From: Verrucomicrobiaceae bacterium
GTDB lineage: Bacteria > Verrucomicrobiota > Verrucomicrobiia > Verrucomicrobiales > Verrucomicrobiaceae
Direction: 5' to 3'
NCBI GenBank assembly: GCA_016795365.1
Contig: JAEUHN010000017.1
Coordinates: forward strand, 310,001-374,000
DNA: 64,000 nt
Made by a program: the position numbers and the translations under genes
Shown here: in pieces, positions 19,197-27,619 of the stretch
How positions within the stretch are numbered: the stretch's first letter is position 1
Layout: the number at the start of each line of letters is the position of its first letter
Notes under the pieces: generated by a model
Told to the model about the DNA's origin: nothing
What the model saw: only the letters and a program-made list of their open reading frames with translations
Databases searched by the model: none

Positions 19197-20037
19197 TCAA
19201 AGTAGCGCCGCTGGTAGTGCTGAGAGGGCCCGAAGTGCCTTGTTTGATATAGGCGAGTCCTGCACTCAGCCGACTCACAGGATGCACCGTGGCGCTGGTG
19301 ATTGCGCCCGCGGCCTTCTCTTCGCTAACGACGACATCACCCACCGCCACAGGATGCTCGGAGGTCCATCGAATCAGGGCTCGCGGCATCTTCCCGGTAG
19401 TGCGAATGCGCGAGAGCACTTCTTGTCCCACGTAGCAGCCTTTGGTGTAGCTCATGGCTGTTGCTTCGAGTCCCGCTTCGGGCGGGAACGCGTCGCCGTT
19501 CAGTTCGTTTGGGTAGCGCGGAATGCCGCGAAGGATGCGACAGGTCTCGAAATCGTCAGCTGAAATGGTGGTTCTCGCAAACGATGGACGAGCGCTCGAT
19601 GATGGCAGCCAGAGATCAATTCCCGGAGTGCCAAGACGATTCGACTTCACTTGAATAGCATCGTCGATGCTCTGCTCCGAAGTGGGTCCGAAAATGTGCC
19701 ACAAACTCCAGTCACTCGTGATGTCGGTGAGTTCCGCATCGTCGGCGATGATGTAGCGCTCGAGCCGAGGTCCGAGAATGTCGCGAAGGTCAGGCTCGGC
19801 ATCAAGGATCAGACTTTCACCTTCGGCGTGGATGTAGAGGTTACCCACGATCTTCCCTTTGAGGTCGGTGACACATGCGTAGAGCGACTGGTCCTGCCTG
19901 GCTGATCGCACATCGTTGGTTACCTGACCATTCAGGTAGCGAACACGATCAGCCCCGGTGAGCCGGAATTTGGCGCGCGCAGACAGATCGACGGCAGCAC
20001 CCTCTGTTTCGATTTGTTGGAAGAGTTCCGGTGTCAT
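19177..20037 (-). CDS. YgfZ/GcvT-family folate-binding protein
   Basis: The 286-residue protein of the YgfZ (IbaG-like) family binds tetrahydrofolate and supports repair or assembly of iron-sulfur clusters. The family signature KGCYVGQEVLSR is present near residue 200, and RYLNGQVTNDVRS near residue 35 is the typical N-terminal folate-fold motif. The length is normal. It is the last gene of a minus-strand operon (rhomboid, parvulin, reductase, ygfZ) and overlaps the reductase gene by 4 nt. It overlaps the convergent esterase tail by 20 nt. Confidence 0.9.
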   Translation of the reverse strand: MTPELFQQIETEGAAVDLSARAKFRLTGADRVRYLNGQVTNDVRSARQDQSLYACVTDLKGKIVGNLYIHAEGESLILDAEPDLRDILGPRLERYIIADDAELTDITSDWSLWHIFGPTSEQSIDDAIQVKSNRLGTPGIDLWLPSSSARPSFARTTISADDFETCRILRGIPRYPNELNGDAFPPEAGLEATAMSYTKGCYVGQEVLSRIRTTGKMPRALIRWTSEHPVAVGDVVVSEEKAAGAITSATVHPVSRLSAGLAYIKQGTSGPLSTTSGATLITSVCA

Positions 20038-20876
20038 GGTTGCAGGCCGATCACGGAGAAGTCTTTGTCGCCATGGCCTGCGTCCAGCTGGCTGCGCATG
20101 GCGTTTGCCATGGCATCGATCGCGGGCACGCTTAGTCCCGCTTTGGCGGCGAGATCGCGTGCGAAGTCAGCGTCCTTGAGCATGTTGCGCAGCGAGAAGT
20201 GCGCCTCAAAGTCCTGCTGAATCATGGCTGGCAGTTTCATGCCGATGAGGGGCGCGTAGTTGGCATTGGGCTGAAGTGCTTCGAGGAGCTTTTGCGGCTC
20301 GATGCCCTGGGCACGGGTAATGGCGAGGGCTTCTGCCACACCTTTCACGGTGACGGCGGTGATCGCGTTAGTGGCGATCTTGAGCACTGTGGCATCGCCG
20401 ATCTTGCCCACGTGCATCACTTGAGTGCCACTGGCTGAGAGGATGTCCCGCACCTGATCGAGGAGGGTCTCGTCGCCGCCGATGTAGTAAACGATCTTGG
20501 CGTTTTGGGCTGCCATCTTGCTTCCAGTGAAGGGAGCATCAAGGAATCCGGCGCCCTGCCGAGTTGCGATCTCGGCAGCTTTCAAGGTGGCCTGGGGGCT
20601 GACGGTGGCGTGATTCATTACGATGTGGCGAGGCGTGAGTGCAGGCTGCATGTCGTTCATCGCTGCCAGCAGAGCGGCGTCGTCACGGACGAAGATCTGC
20701 AAGATGGTGGTCGTCTCGGCTACCTCGCGAGGACTGGAGAGAAAGTTTGGCACGGCGTGTGGCGACCGGCTCCAGACATACACTTCATGCCCTGCCTTGG
20801 CCACGTTGGCTGCGACCCGGCTGCCGATGATGCCGAGTCCAATGACGCCTACTTGCTTGGTGGTGGAGTTGCTCAT
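20034..20876 (-). CDS. NAD(P)-dependent beta-hydroxyacid dehydrogenase family
   Basis: The 280-residue protein of the 3-hydroxyisobutyrate/glyoxylate-succinic-semialdehyde reductase family has the N-terminal Rossmann motif VGVIGLGIIGSRVAANVAKAG. The substrate-binding segment is FLDAPFTGSKMAAQNAKIVY, and the conserved catalytic lysine lies in KIGDATVLKIATNAITA (about residue 170). The GS-K-A segment resembles succinic-semialdehyde/glyoxylate reductases, but the substrate cannot be fixed from sequence. It is translationally coupled to the ygfZ-like gene (4-nt overlap) and follows the parvulin gene by 34 nt. Confidence 0.9.
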   Translation of the reverse strand: MSNSTTKQVGVIGLGIIGSRVAANVAKAGHEVYVWSRSPHAVPNFLSSPREVAETTTILQIFVRDDAALLAAMNDMQPALTPRHIVMNHATVSPQATLKAAEIATRQGAGFLDAPFTGSKMAAQNAKIVYYIGGDETLLDQVRDILSASGTQVMHVGKIGDATVLKIATNAITAVTVKGVAEALAITRAQGIEPQKLLEALQPNANYAPLIGMKLPAMIQQDFEAHFSLRNMLKDADFARDLAAKAGLSVPAIDAMANAMRSQLDAGHGDKDFSVIGLQP

Positions 20877-20910
20877 GTTTTGATTTCAATAGCGATGCTG
20901 CGCTGAGTTC

Positions 20911-21903
20911 TCAAGGTGTGGGAGTCGTCGCGTTAATGATGCCGTCGTGGCGCTCGATTGCAGCAGTGCTTCGTAGCTTCGATAGAACGCCTTCGATGGA
21001 ATGACGTCGTTGTTCGGCCAGGAGGTGGCAGGTGATCTCTTCGCGGACTTCTTCAAAGCTGAGATCTCTCGCGTTCTTCGAGTCGAGAAGCTTTAGCAGA
21101 TGCCAGCCGAGTTTCGTTTCGATTGGGGGGCTGACAGCGCCCAGACGAAGGGACTCCACGGCTTGGATGAAGTCGGCAGGCATCCTTGAGCTTCCAAACC
21201 ATCCGAGGTCGCCCCGACGTGCCTTGGTTCTTTCGTCTTCCGAGTGCTGGGCTACGAGTTCGTCAAAGGTCGCTAGCCCGCTGATCAGCATGGTGGAGAG
21301 CCGTTGAATCTCTTCAGTTCGATCGGGCTTTGCGGGATCATGATTGGAAAGAAACAGATGAGCCACTCGCCAGACCCGAGGTGAATTCATGTCATGACGG
21401 TGCTGGTCGAACCATGCGCGAGCCGTGGCGTCATCGACCGATGAGGCAGTGAGAGCTTCGAGTGCTGCTCCAGCCCGAAGTTGATGCTCCATTCGATCGT
21501 GAAGCTCTGCTTCGGTGAGATGCTGGCTGGTGAGAGCTGTTGAGTAGCGCGTGGTCTCGAATGCGAGTTGGCCTTGGAACCAACGAAGTTCCTCATCGGC
21601 TTGCGTTGTTGCCGATGTGCCGGGTTGCGGGAGTAGCTGACAATCGATGAGATGATTGAGAGTTTGTTGGCGCAGTTCATCGGCGGCTTCGCGTGTCAGT
21701 GATTCCCAGGATTCTCCACATCGCCACAGCCGCTCTCGCATGGCGGTGGCCAGACTCTCTCGGGTGATGGCGTGGCCGTTCACGGACGCGACCGCGGCAC
21801 CAGTCCGCAGCCACGATTCCAGAGCCTTTTGCCATGGTCCTAGCAGGCCGATGCAGAGACTTGCAATTACGATCCAAAGGACTGCCTTGGTGACCCGACT
21901 CAT
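20911..21903 (-). CDS. Membrane-anchored parvulin-type peptidyl-prolyl isomerase
   Basis: The 330-residue protein has an N-terminal anchor (AVLWIVIASLCIGLLGPW). A SurA-like chaperone N-domain follows (about 30-165). A parvulin domain spans about 180-290, with RVAHLFLSNHD, the family hallmark RRGDLGWFGSSRMPADFIQA, and LGWHLLKLLD. It is probably a periplasmic folding helper. The start overlaps the 3' end of the rhomboid gene by 4 nt, so the two membrane proteins are translated in tandem. One parvulin domain is visible, where SurA usually has two. Confidence 0.88.
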   Translation of the reverse strand: MSRVTKAVLWIVIASLCIGLLGPWQKALESWLRTGAAVASVNGHAITRESLATAMRERLWRCGESWESLTREAADELRQQTLNHLIDCQLLPQPGTSATTQADEELRWFQGQLAFETTRYSTALTSQHLTEAELHDRMEHQLRAGAALEALTASSVDDATARAWFDQHRHDMNSPRVWRVAHLFLSNHDPAKPDRTEEIQRLSTMLISGLATFDELVAQHSEDERTKARRGDLGWFGSSRMPADFIQAVESLRLGAVSPPIETKLGWHLLKLLDSKNARDLSFEEVREEITCHLLAEQRRHSIEGVLSKLRSTAAIERHDGIINATTPTP

Positions 21904-22877
21904 GGTTTCTCGGATGTCGATTTGCGTCGGCTGAGATCACGGCTGGCGGCATCCAGGATGCGGCGCTCGTCTTCATTGAGCGTCTCGATGCCATGGGTGT
22001 TGATCTTGTCCAGGATGCGATCCACTTCATCCATCAGTGAGCTGGCGCTGCGATGGGGGCTTTGGCGCGAGCGGCGGAGAGCATCCTCATCAAACTCAGG
22101 CATGGCGCGCTCGCGGCGGATTCGAGCGACTTCTCGGCGACGTTTCTGCCGTGTGGGCTGGCGTTCACGCCACAGGCGTTCGTAGGTCATCGGGTTGCCG
22201 CCGTAGCCCATGAGGCGCACATAGTTCCAGCCTGCGAGTGCTCCGCCAATATGGGCGAAGTAGGCATTATTGCCCCAATGCTCAGCAGCGAAGGCCCAGA
22301 GCAAGGTGCTTGCGCCGAGCACGGCCTCAAGAGCCATCAGGCCCGTGGCCAAGGTCCACAGCCGTGCGTTGATGGGCAGGATGAAGTAGATGCGCTCAAT
22401 GATGTTTTCCTCAGGCAGGATCGACGCATACGCCATCATCACTCCGCAGAAACACGCGGAGGCTCCGATGATGTCGGGACCTCCACCACCTCTGGCGTAG
22501 TGGCCGATCACCATTTCCAAACAAGCGCCGACGACGCCAGAGACCACGTAGATCAGAACGAAGCTGCGCGCGCCCACGAGGGCCTGGAGGCGGACGCCGA
22601 AGAAGCCGATCAGCAGCATGTTGCCGATCAGATGCAGAGGCTCATCGTGAACGAACATGTAGGTGAAGATCGACCAGAAGCGTCCTTCCATCAGAGCCTG
22701 GATGCTGACCCCCAGCTTGTGTCCTGTGGCACCAACCTCGCTCAACATGCCCAGGCTTTGCAGGGTGAAGACCACAATGTTCAAGCCGATGATCCAGTGC
22801 AATGGCGTCCATCCTGGCAGCCATCGTTGTGGCCTGTCAGGGGGCGGGCGCATGTAATCGCGGTTGTCGAGGGCCAT
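21900..22877 (-). CDS. Rhomboid-family intramembrane serine protease
   Basis: The 325-residue polytopic protein has six helices. The rhomboid motifs are HLIGNMLLIGFFG (helix 2), the catalytic serine in DIIGASACFCGVMM, and the catalytic histidine in AYFAHIGGALAGW. The residue after the serine is Ala rather than the usual Gly. A basic cytosolic tail of about 90 residues follows (Arg-rich, with DEDALRRSRQ and LMDEVDRILDKI), resembling the C-terminal domain of other verrucomicrobial rhomboids. The ATG at 22877 is chosen; an upstream ATG 13 codons earlier is possible. It heads the minus-strand operon. Confidence 0.9.
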   Translation of the reverse strand: MALDNRDYMRPPPDRPQRWLPGWTPLHWIIGLNIVVFTLQSLGMLSEVGATGHKLGVSIQALMEGRFWSIFTYMFVHDEPLHLIGNMLLIGFFGVRLQALVGARSFVLIYVVSGVVGACLEMVIGHYARGGGGPDIIGASACFCGVMMAYASILPEENIIERIYFILPINARLWTLATGLMALEAVLGASTLLWAFAAEHWGNNAYFAHIGGALAGWNYVRLMGYGGNPMTYERLWRERQPTRQKRRREVARIRRERAMPEFDEDALRRSRQSPHRSASSLMDEVDRILDKINTHGIETLNEDERRILDAASRDLSRRKSTSEKP

Positions 22878-23005
22878 GGTCTTGAGCAGAAGATGGGATG
22901 GGGGAGGAAATGTCAACCTCGCAGGCTTCCCATTTGACGCCCATTATAGCAGGGGCTAGAACGTCCGCGCCCTGGAAAGAACAGTTATCCAAAGCCCCCT
23001 TTGTT

Positions 23006-23692
23006 ATGCGTCACACTCCCAGTTTTCTCGGCGGCATCCGCTTCCTTCTCGCAGCCTCCCTGGTTATCGCCACCTCACAAGGCATGCAGGTTCGGGCAGA
23101 GAATCTGCCCCTCACGCATCCGACTGTCGAGTTAGTGAAGAAGTATTTCGAGTTGGTGGTGGATCAGGATTGGAAGACCGCTGCCAAGATGATCCGTCCG
23201 GCTTCGATTGAGCGGAAGAAGCGCGAAACTCTCGCGATCATCAAGTCGGCTCCAACGATGTCTGAGGAAGCCGCGATGCTGGGCAAGCTCGGAGCCAAGG
23301 ACATCAAGTCTCTCGAGAGCATGACGGCGGAAGAGTTTTACGTGGCCGATCGCCAGAGCTTCCATAATCCAGCTCGCAACGATGATGAGAAGGAACGCCA
23401 AAAGAAGGTGCAGGAACAAAAGAAGGGCAGCCTGAAGATTGATGTTCTCGGCGTGATCGGCGAGCAGGGAGGCAAGGTGGCTCACCTCGCGGTGCGCACC
23501 AGCCAGGACGTGATCGACCAGCGAATCAATGAGTTGTTCTTTATCTCGTTCATTCAGGATGAAGCTGATGCCACCAAGTGGCTGATCGCCCCCGATATGC
23601 AGCGTCCAGTGACCGAGCCGCTTAGTGGTGCTGCACCTGCTCCGGCCTCTGATGCAAAGGCTTCCGATGCGGAGAAGACTGACAAGAAATAG
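23006..23692 (+). CDS. Secreted protein of unknown function
   Basis: The 228-residue protein has a signal peptide (FLGGIRFLLAASLVIATSQ). A helical Lys/Glu-rich domain follows, beginning HPTVELVKKYFELVVDQDW, which resembles NTF2/DUF4878-like small domains that measure a growing residue pair (inference only). The tail is Ala/Lys/Asp-rich and disordered. A longer frame starts at 22898 but would overlap the divergent rhomboid promoter, so 23006 is preferred. Confidence 0.65.
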   Translation: MRHTPSFLGGIRFLLAASLVIATSQGMQVRAENLPLTHPTVELVKKYFELVVDQDWKTAAKMIRPASIERKKRETLAIIKSAPTMSEEAAMLGKLGAKDIKSLESMTAEEFYVADRQSFHNPARNDDEKERQKKVQEQKKGSLKIDVLGVIGEQGGKVAHLAVRTSQDVIDQRINELFFISFIQDEADATKWLIAPDMQRPVTEPLSGAAPAPASDAKASDAEKTDKK

Positions 23693-23779
23693 CTTCGCTA
23701 GGCGCACTCAAATCGTGCGGTCGGTGAAGTTTGTGATTGGCAGCGACGTTTGGCCTTCATAGCATTCCCCAATATCCTC

Positions 23780-24163
23780 ATGATTCGCCGCATGATACGT
23801 CTGGTTGTATTGACCGCGCTCCTCCTGAGCGTGGGCGGACACTGGGCGTTGATTCAGTCGGCGGCGTGGGCGGGCATGTTCCTCAAGTTTGCCAAGCAGG
23901 GATCGCTGCGCAGTGCGGTGATCAAGACATTCGATGGCAAACACCCTTGCCACTTGTGCCAGTGGGTCGATCAGGAGCAGAAAAAGGAGTCGAAGCCTGG
24001 ATCGAAAGCGCCTGATCATAAGAACGACATGCAGCTTTATGCTGAAGTTCTAGGGTTGTTCTGGATCGTCGAGAACACGGATGTCAATCCGCCCGTCTGC
24101 TGGAGCATTAAAGCCCAGATTCGAGGTGATCAGCCACAGCACTCGCCGCCACGAGTGGGCTGA
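23780..24163 (+). CDS. Small membrane/secreted protein with HPCxxC motif
   Basis: The 127-residue protein has an N-terminal hydrophobic segment (LVVLTALLLSVGGHWALIQ). The short exposed motif KHPCHLCQWVD near residue 58 could bind a metal or heme. A Lys-rich stretch follows, then a second hydrophobic patch and one more Cys (NPPVCWSIKAQ). I know similar short proteins next to outer-membrane metal genes in this phylum but no named family. The next gene encodes a histidine-rich outer-membrane protein, which supports a metal-related role. Confidence 0.6.
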   Translation: MIRRMIRLVVLTALLLSVGGHWALIQSAAWAGMFLKFAKQGSLRSAVIKTFDGKHPCHLCQWVDQEQKKESKPGSKAPDHKNDMQLYAEVLGLFWIVENTDVNPPVCWSIKAQIRGDQPQHSPPRVG

Positions 24164-24325
24164 TCTTCTCTTCGACTCTTCACGCCGTCGCAATAGCGGA
24201 CGTGATGAGACGGTTTGATTCTGGCTGCAGACTCCTTGGCATGTCCACGGAGCGGCGAATGCCGGGTCACCGTCTCCAGACCAGGCGCTCATGCATCGTG
24301 CCTAAATCTCTTTCCCCCTTTTTTA

Positions 24326-25141
24326 ATGAAACTTTTTTCGTCTCTCTTTACCGCATCTCTTATCGCCGTTTCCTCTTCTTTCGCTCACCACGGCCAGGAC
24401 TTCATCTTGCTCAAGGACTACCATATTCCATCCGTAGGCGCGGGTCACCTCATGACCAACTTCGAGTGGGAGAATGGCTCAGAAGGGGATGAATTTGGCT
24501 TCTCTCCATCGCTCATGTTTGGCGTTCTGTCGCAGGTGGCTCTCAGTGTGGAAACGGACTTCAGGAATGAAGTCACCAGTGACTGGGAGTATGCCAGTGT
24601 GACTCCGGCGCTGCACATTCAGCTTTCTCCGCCAGACTCGAAGTCACCTTTCCGCTTCGGGTTGAGCGCTGGCTATCAGTTTGGAAACCTCAGCACTGAA
24701 GCCCCAGCTGCCGAGGAAAAGGAGGCCGATGCCGACCATGCCGAAGAAGGCGATCATCACCACGAGGCAGAGCACGACCACGCGGAGCACAGTCACGGTG
24801 GCAGCAGTGTCCACGCCCATGGGGTGGATGCATTCGTGGGGCGCTTCGTCGTCGAGGGAGACTTCGGCGCAACGAAAGTGGTGCTCAACCTCCTTAGCTT
24901 GGTGGACGATAACGAGGCCAACTGGGGGTATGCCGCAGGTGTGCGACACAAGGTGGCCGACCAGGTGGCCTTGGGTGTCGAGGCGATGGGAGATTTCGAG
25001 AGCGATGGCTGGCACGAGATCGTCGCTGGGGCCTACGTTGAGCCGATTCATTCTCTGACTTTGAAAGTTGGAGTTGGCTTTGGCCTTACTGAGGCAACGC
25101 CCGATTTCACCCTCCGCACAGGCCTGATCTACCGCTTCTAA
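24326..25141 (+). CDS. Outer-membrane beta-barrel protein with histidine-rich loop
   Basis: The 271-residue protein has a signal peptide (MKLFSSLFTASLIAVSSSFA). The mature sequence is beta-rich and ends in the outer-membrane signal RTGLIYRF. Residues about 128-170 form a strongly acidic, histidine-rich loop (DHAEEGDHHHEAEHDHAEHS) that is very likely a transition-metal binding loop. Proteins of this kind accompany copper/zinc handling genes. It stands between the HPCxxC small protein and a small cytochrome, so a role in metal capture or tolerance is inferred. The upstream ATG-less extension to 24215 is rejected because the signal peptide starts at 24326. Confidence 0.75.
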   Translation: MKLFSSLFTASLIAVSSSFAHHGQDFILLKDYHIPSVGAGHLMTNFEWENGSEGDEFGFSPSLMFGVLSQVALSVETDFRNEVTSDWEYASVTPALHIQLSPPDSKSPFRFGLSAGYQFGNLSTEAPAAEEKEADADHAEEGDHHHEAEHDHAEHSHGGSSVHAHGVDAFVGRFVVEGDFGATKVVLNLLSLVDDNEANWGYAAGVRHKVADQVALGVEAMGDFESDGWHEIVAGAYVEPIHSLTLKVGVGFGLTEATPDFTLRTGLIYRF

Positions 25142-25249
25142 TCGAACTCTTTCCTGCTTTGTCTCACCAGAGTGGAAAACGAATCGCCAGCCCCTTAACC
25201 GGGCTCCTGGCAAGTCAGTGAAACATACATAACGAACCATATACCCTCC

Positions 25250-25600
25250 ATGAAACTCACCCTCCTTACCCTCGTTGCCGTGGCGTTTTCCGCCTCCTTC
25301 GTTCGCGCTGATGACGTGATCGAAGAAGCTATGAAGAAGTTCCACAAAGGCGATACCGCTCCTTGCAAGAAGGTCGCCGCCGGCACCGCCAGCGACGCTG
25401 AGCTGGCCGACATCCTGAAGTCCTATCAGGCCATGTGCGGAGCCAAGCCGCCCAAGGGCACCCAGGCCAGCTGGACTGAGAAATGCCAGGCTCTGATCGC
25501 TGCCGTGAAGCAACTCCAAGCCAAAGATGCCTCCGGTGCCGCCGCCTTCAAGAAGGCTGTGAACTGCAAGGCCTGCCACGAAGTGCACAAGGGCAAGTAA
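25250..25600 (+). CDS. Small periplasmic c-type cytochrome
   Basis: The 116-residue protein has a signal peptide (LLTLVAVAFSASFVRA). A helical domain ends in the heme motif CKACH about six residues before the C-terminus, as in cytochrome c' and similar four-helix c-type cytochromes, where heme attachment is C-terminal. Two further Cys (APCKK and AMCGA) could form a disulfide. It is followed by a strong rho-independent terminator, so transcription ends here, separately from the rhodanese gene. Confidence 0.8.
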   Translation: MKLTLLTLVAVAFSASFVRADDVIEEAMKKFHKGDTAPCKKVAAGTASDAELADILKSYQAMCGAKPPKGTQASWTEKCQALIAAVKQLQAKDASGAAAFKKAVNCKACHEVHKGK

Positions 25601-25659
25601 GGGCTCTCGTGGTCGTCGTTTGGCCCGGTTCTAAACCCGTGTCGGATGAGACCTCTCCA

Positions 25660-25706
25660 AGCCTGTCTGGCTGTTCTCGCGAGAGATTTGCCGGGCAGGC
25701 TTTTTT
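25660..25706 (+). terminator. Rho-independent terminator after the small cytochrome
   Basis: A 12-bp stem (25660-25671 with 25690-25701, including two G-T pairs) is followed by six T residues. Confidence 0.85.
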
Positions 25707-25816
25707 GCAGACTCTGCGGATTTTATTGACCAAATCCAGAGTCGAAGTCGTTTAATGGAAGCAGGTCGAGGCTATTGCCGAGGCCCGATAAGATAACAAA
25801 CACGCTAAACCTAACC

Positions 25817-26200
25817 ATGAAGAAACTGCTCGCTACTCTGTGCGCTCTCGCACTTACCGCCGTGTCCGTCATTGCTGGTGACTATCCTGACATCAGCATC
25901 GCTGAACTGAAGAAGGCCATCGCTGAGAAGAAGGTCACCGTCATCGATGTGAACGGTTCCACCTCCTACAGCAAGGGGCATGTGCCCACCGCGCTGAACT
26001 TTGCTGACGTGAAGGACAGCCTCGCTGCAAAGCTTCCTGCCGACAAGGGAGCCCTCGTCGTTGCCTATTGCGGCGGCCCTTCCTGCTCCGCTTACACCCG
26101 TGCAGCCAATGCTGCCAAGGAACTGGGCTACACCAACGTGAAGCACCTGTCCGCTGGCATCAGTGGCTGGCTGCAGGCTGGTGAAGCCACCGAGAAGTAA
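25817..26200 (+). CDS. Periplasmic rhodanese-like protein
   Basis: The 127-residue protein has a signal peptide (LLATLCALALTAVSVIAG). A single rhodanese domain follows: VTVIDVNGSTSYSKGHVPTA, then the active-site loop VAYCGGPSCSAYTRAANAA and GISGWLQAG. The catalytic Cys is present, but the loop CGGPSCSA differs from the usual CxxGxR. A second Cys five residues later could form a redox pair. It is probably a periplasmic sulfur-transfer or redox protein. The upstream in-frame start at 25775 is rejected because the signal peptide begins at 25817. Confidence 0.85.
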   Translation: MKKLLATLCALALTAVSVIAGDYPDISIAELKKAIAEKKVTVIDVNGSTSYSKGHVPTALNFADVKDSLAAKLPADKGALVVAYCGGPSCSAYTRAANAAKELGYTNVKHLSAGISGWLQAGEATEK

Positions 26201-26220
26201 TCGCCTTCACTCATGAATCT

Positions 26221-26261
26221 ACGGGCTGCTGTGGCTGACAAGCTGTAGCAGCCCGTTTTTT
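26221..26261 (+). terminator. Rho-independent terminator after the rhodanese gene
   Basis: A perfect 10-bp stem (26221-26230 with 26247-26256) is followed by a run of T residues. Confidence 0.9.
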
Positions 26262-26272
26262 GCAATCTCATC

Positions 26273-27523
26273 ATGTCTCATCGTCACCTTCTCGTTGTCT
26301 CACTTGTGCTCGCCGCCACGAGTTGCCTTGTGGGTGCTGAGGAGGTGAAGGAGAAGAGGTTCAGCGAACCGCCTCACGACTACTACACACGTCCGCCTCA
26401 TGATGCCTTCACGCTCTGGTCGCAGCGGTTTCAAAAGGGGGATGAGAAGCTGGACTTTAGCAGCGAGAAATCCCGTCTGGTCAGCCTGCTGAAAGCTCTC
26501 GATGTGTCAGTGACTTCGCAGTTGCTCGTTTACTCGGCCACCAGTCTTCAAGCTGGATTGATACGTCCGTCCAATCCTCGGGCTCTCTACTTCAACGAGG
26601 AGGTTTACATTGGTTATGTGCCGGGAGGCAAACTGGAGATCGCCGCGATCGACCCCGAACTGGGGCCAGTGTTTTCGATTTTCAATACGGCATTCAGCAG
26701 CAGTCCCACGCCGGAGATCACGCGCACAGAGCGATGCATGAACTGTCATGCGGGCACTGTGTCATGGCGATTGCCAGGATTCACCGCAGAGTCCGTGATA
26801 GCGATGAACAGCGGTGGCAGTCTCGATGGATTTCGTCGCGACATCGTGGGACACACGATTCCGATCTCAGAGCGCCTCGGCGGCTGGCACGTCACGGGAG
26901 CCCACGAGAAAGGCGACCACCATGGGAACCTGCTCGGCACCTCAGCTCCAGGTGGCTACAAAACGCTGCCCAATCCTCCTGGGCGATCATTTGACTGGGA
27001 CAATTATCCAGTGCAGACGAGTGACCTTTTCACCCACCTGATTCACGAGCATCAGCTGGGTTTTCATAACCTTGTCACGTTGGCGGTGTATCGGACTCGT
27101 GAGTTCAAGGAGGCAGGACGTGGCATGATCGGTAGTGATGATGCGGCGAAGCTCAATGACATCGCCCGGCAGCTCGTGCGCTATGTCTTGTTCGCTGGAG
27201 AGGCTAGCCTGCCCTCGGGTGGCGTGAAGCCGGATCCTGCCTATCAGAAGGACTTCCTCGCCCGACGGAAAGCAATCTCGAATGGCGCTTCGCTACGAGA
27301 CCTCGATCTGAGGTCGCGCTTGTTTCGCTATCGATGCAGCTACCTTGTTCACACGCCATCGTTTGCGGGGTTGCCAAAGGAATTCAAGGATCGCGTGCTC
27401 GCAGGTCTGACTTCGGCTCTGCGAGAGCAAGGTGGTCCCCCCGAGTTTAACTACCTGCCTGGGACGGAGAAGCGCGCCATCAGAGCAATCCTCGTCGAGA
27501 CCGGAGTGCTCGCGGAAAAGTGA
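26273..27523 (+). CDS. Secreted cytochrome-like conserved protein
   Basis: The 416-residue protein has a signal peptide (LLVVSLVLAATSCLVGA). A heme-attachment motif CMNCH lies near residue 158. Several strongly conserved-looking motifs surround it (VYSATSLQAGLIRPSNPRAL, YFNEEVYIGYVPGGKLEIAA). I know similar proteins as uncharacterised c-type cytochromes in verrucomicrobia and acidobacteria. The Cys at the end of the signal region (TSC) could also make it a lipoprotein. No function is proposed beyond periplasmic electron transfer. Confidence 0.75.
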   Translation: MSHRHLLVVSLVLAATSCLVGAEEVKEKRFSEPPHDYYTRPPHDAFTLWSQRFQKGDEKLDFSSEKSRLVSLLKALDVSVTSQLLVYSATSLQAGLIRPSNPRALYFNEEVYIGYVPGGKLEIAAIDPELGPVFSIFNTAFSSSPTPEITRTERCMNCHAGTVSWRLPGFTAESVIAMNSGGSLDGFRRDIVGHTIPISERLGGWHVTGAHEKGDHHGNLLGTSAPGGYKTLPNPPGRSFDWDNYPVQTSDLFTHLIHEHQLGFHNLVTLAVYRTREFKEAGRGMIGSDDAAKLNDIARQLVRYVLFAGEASLPSGGVKPDPAYQKDFLARRKAISNGASLRDLDLRSRLFRYRCSYLVHTPSFAGLPKEFKDRVLAGLTSALREQGGPPEFNYLPGTEKRAIRAILVETGVLAEK

Positions 27524-27619
27524 TGTGGGTTGTGCTGGTGTCATGCACAGGCACAATGGTATCAAAACACGGCATCCGAGGCGGAGCAGCACAGAGACCG
27601 CTTTTCACCTTCCACACTT

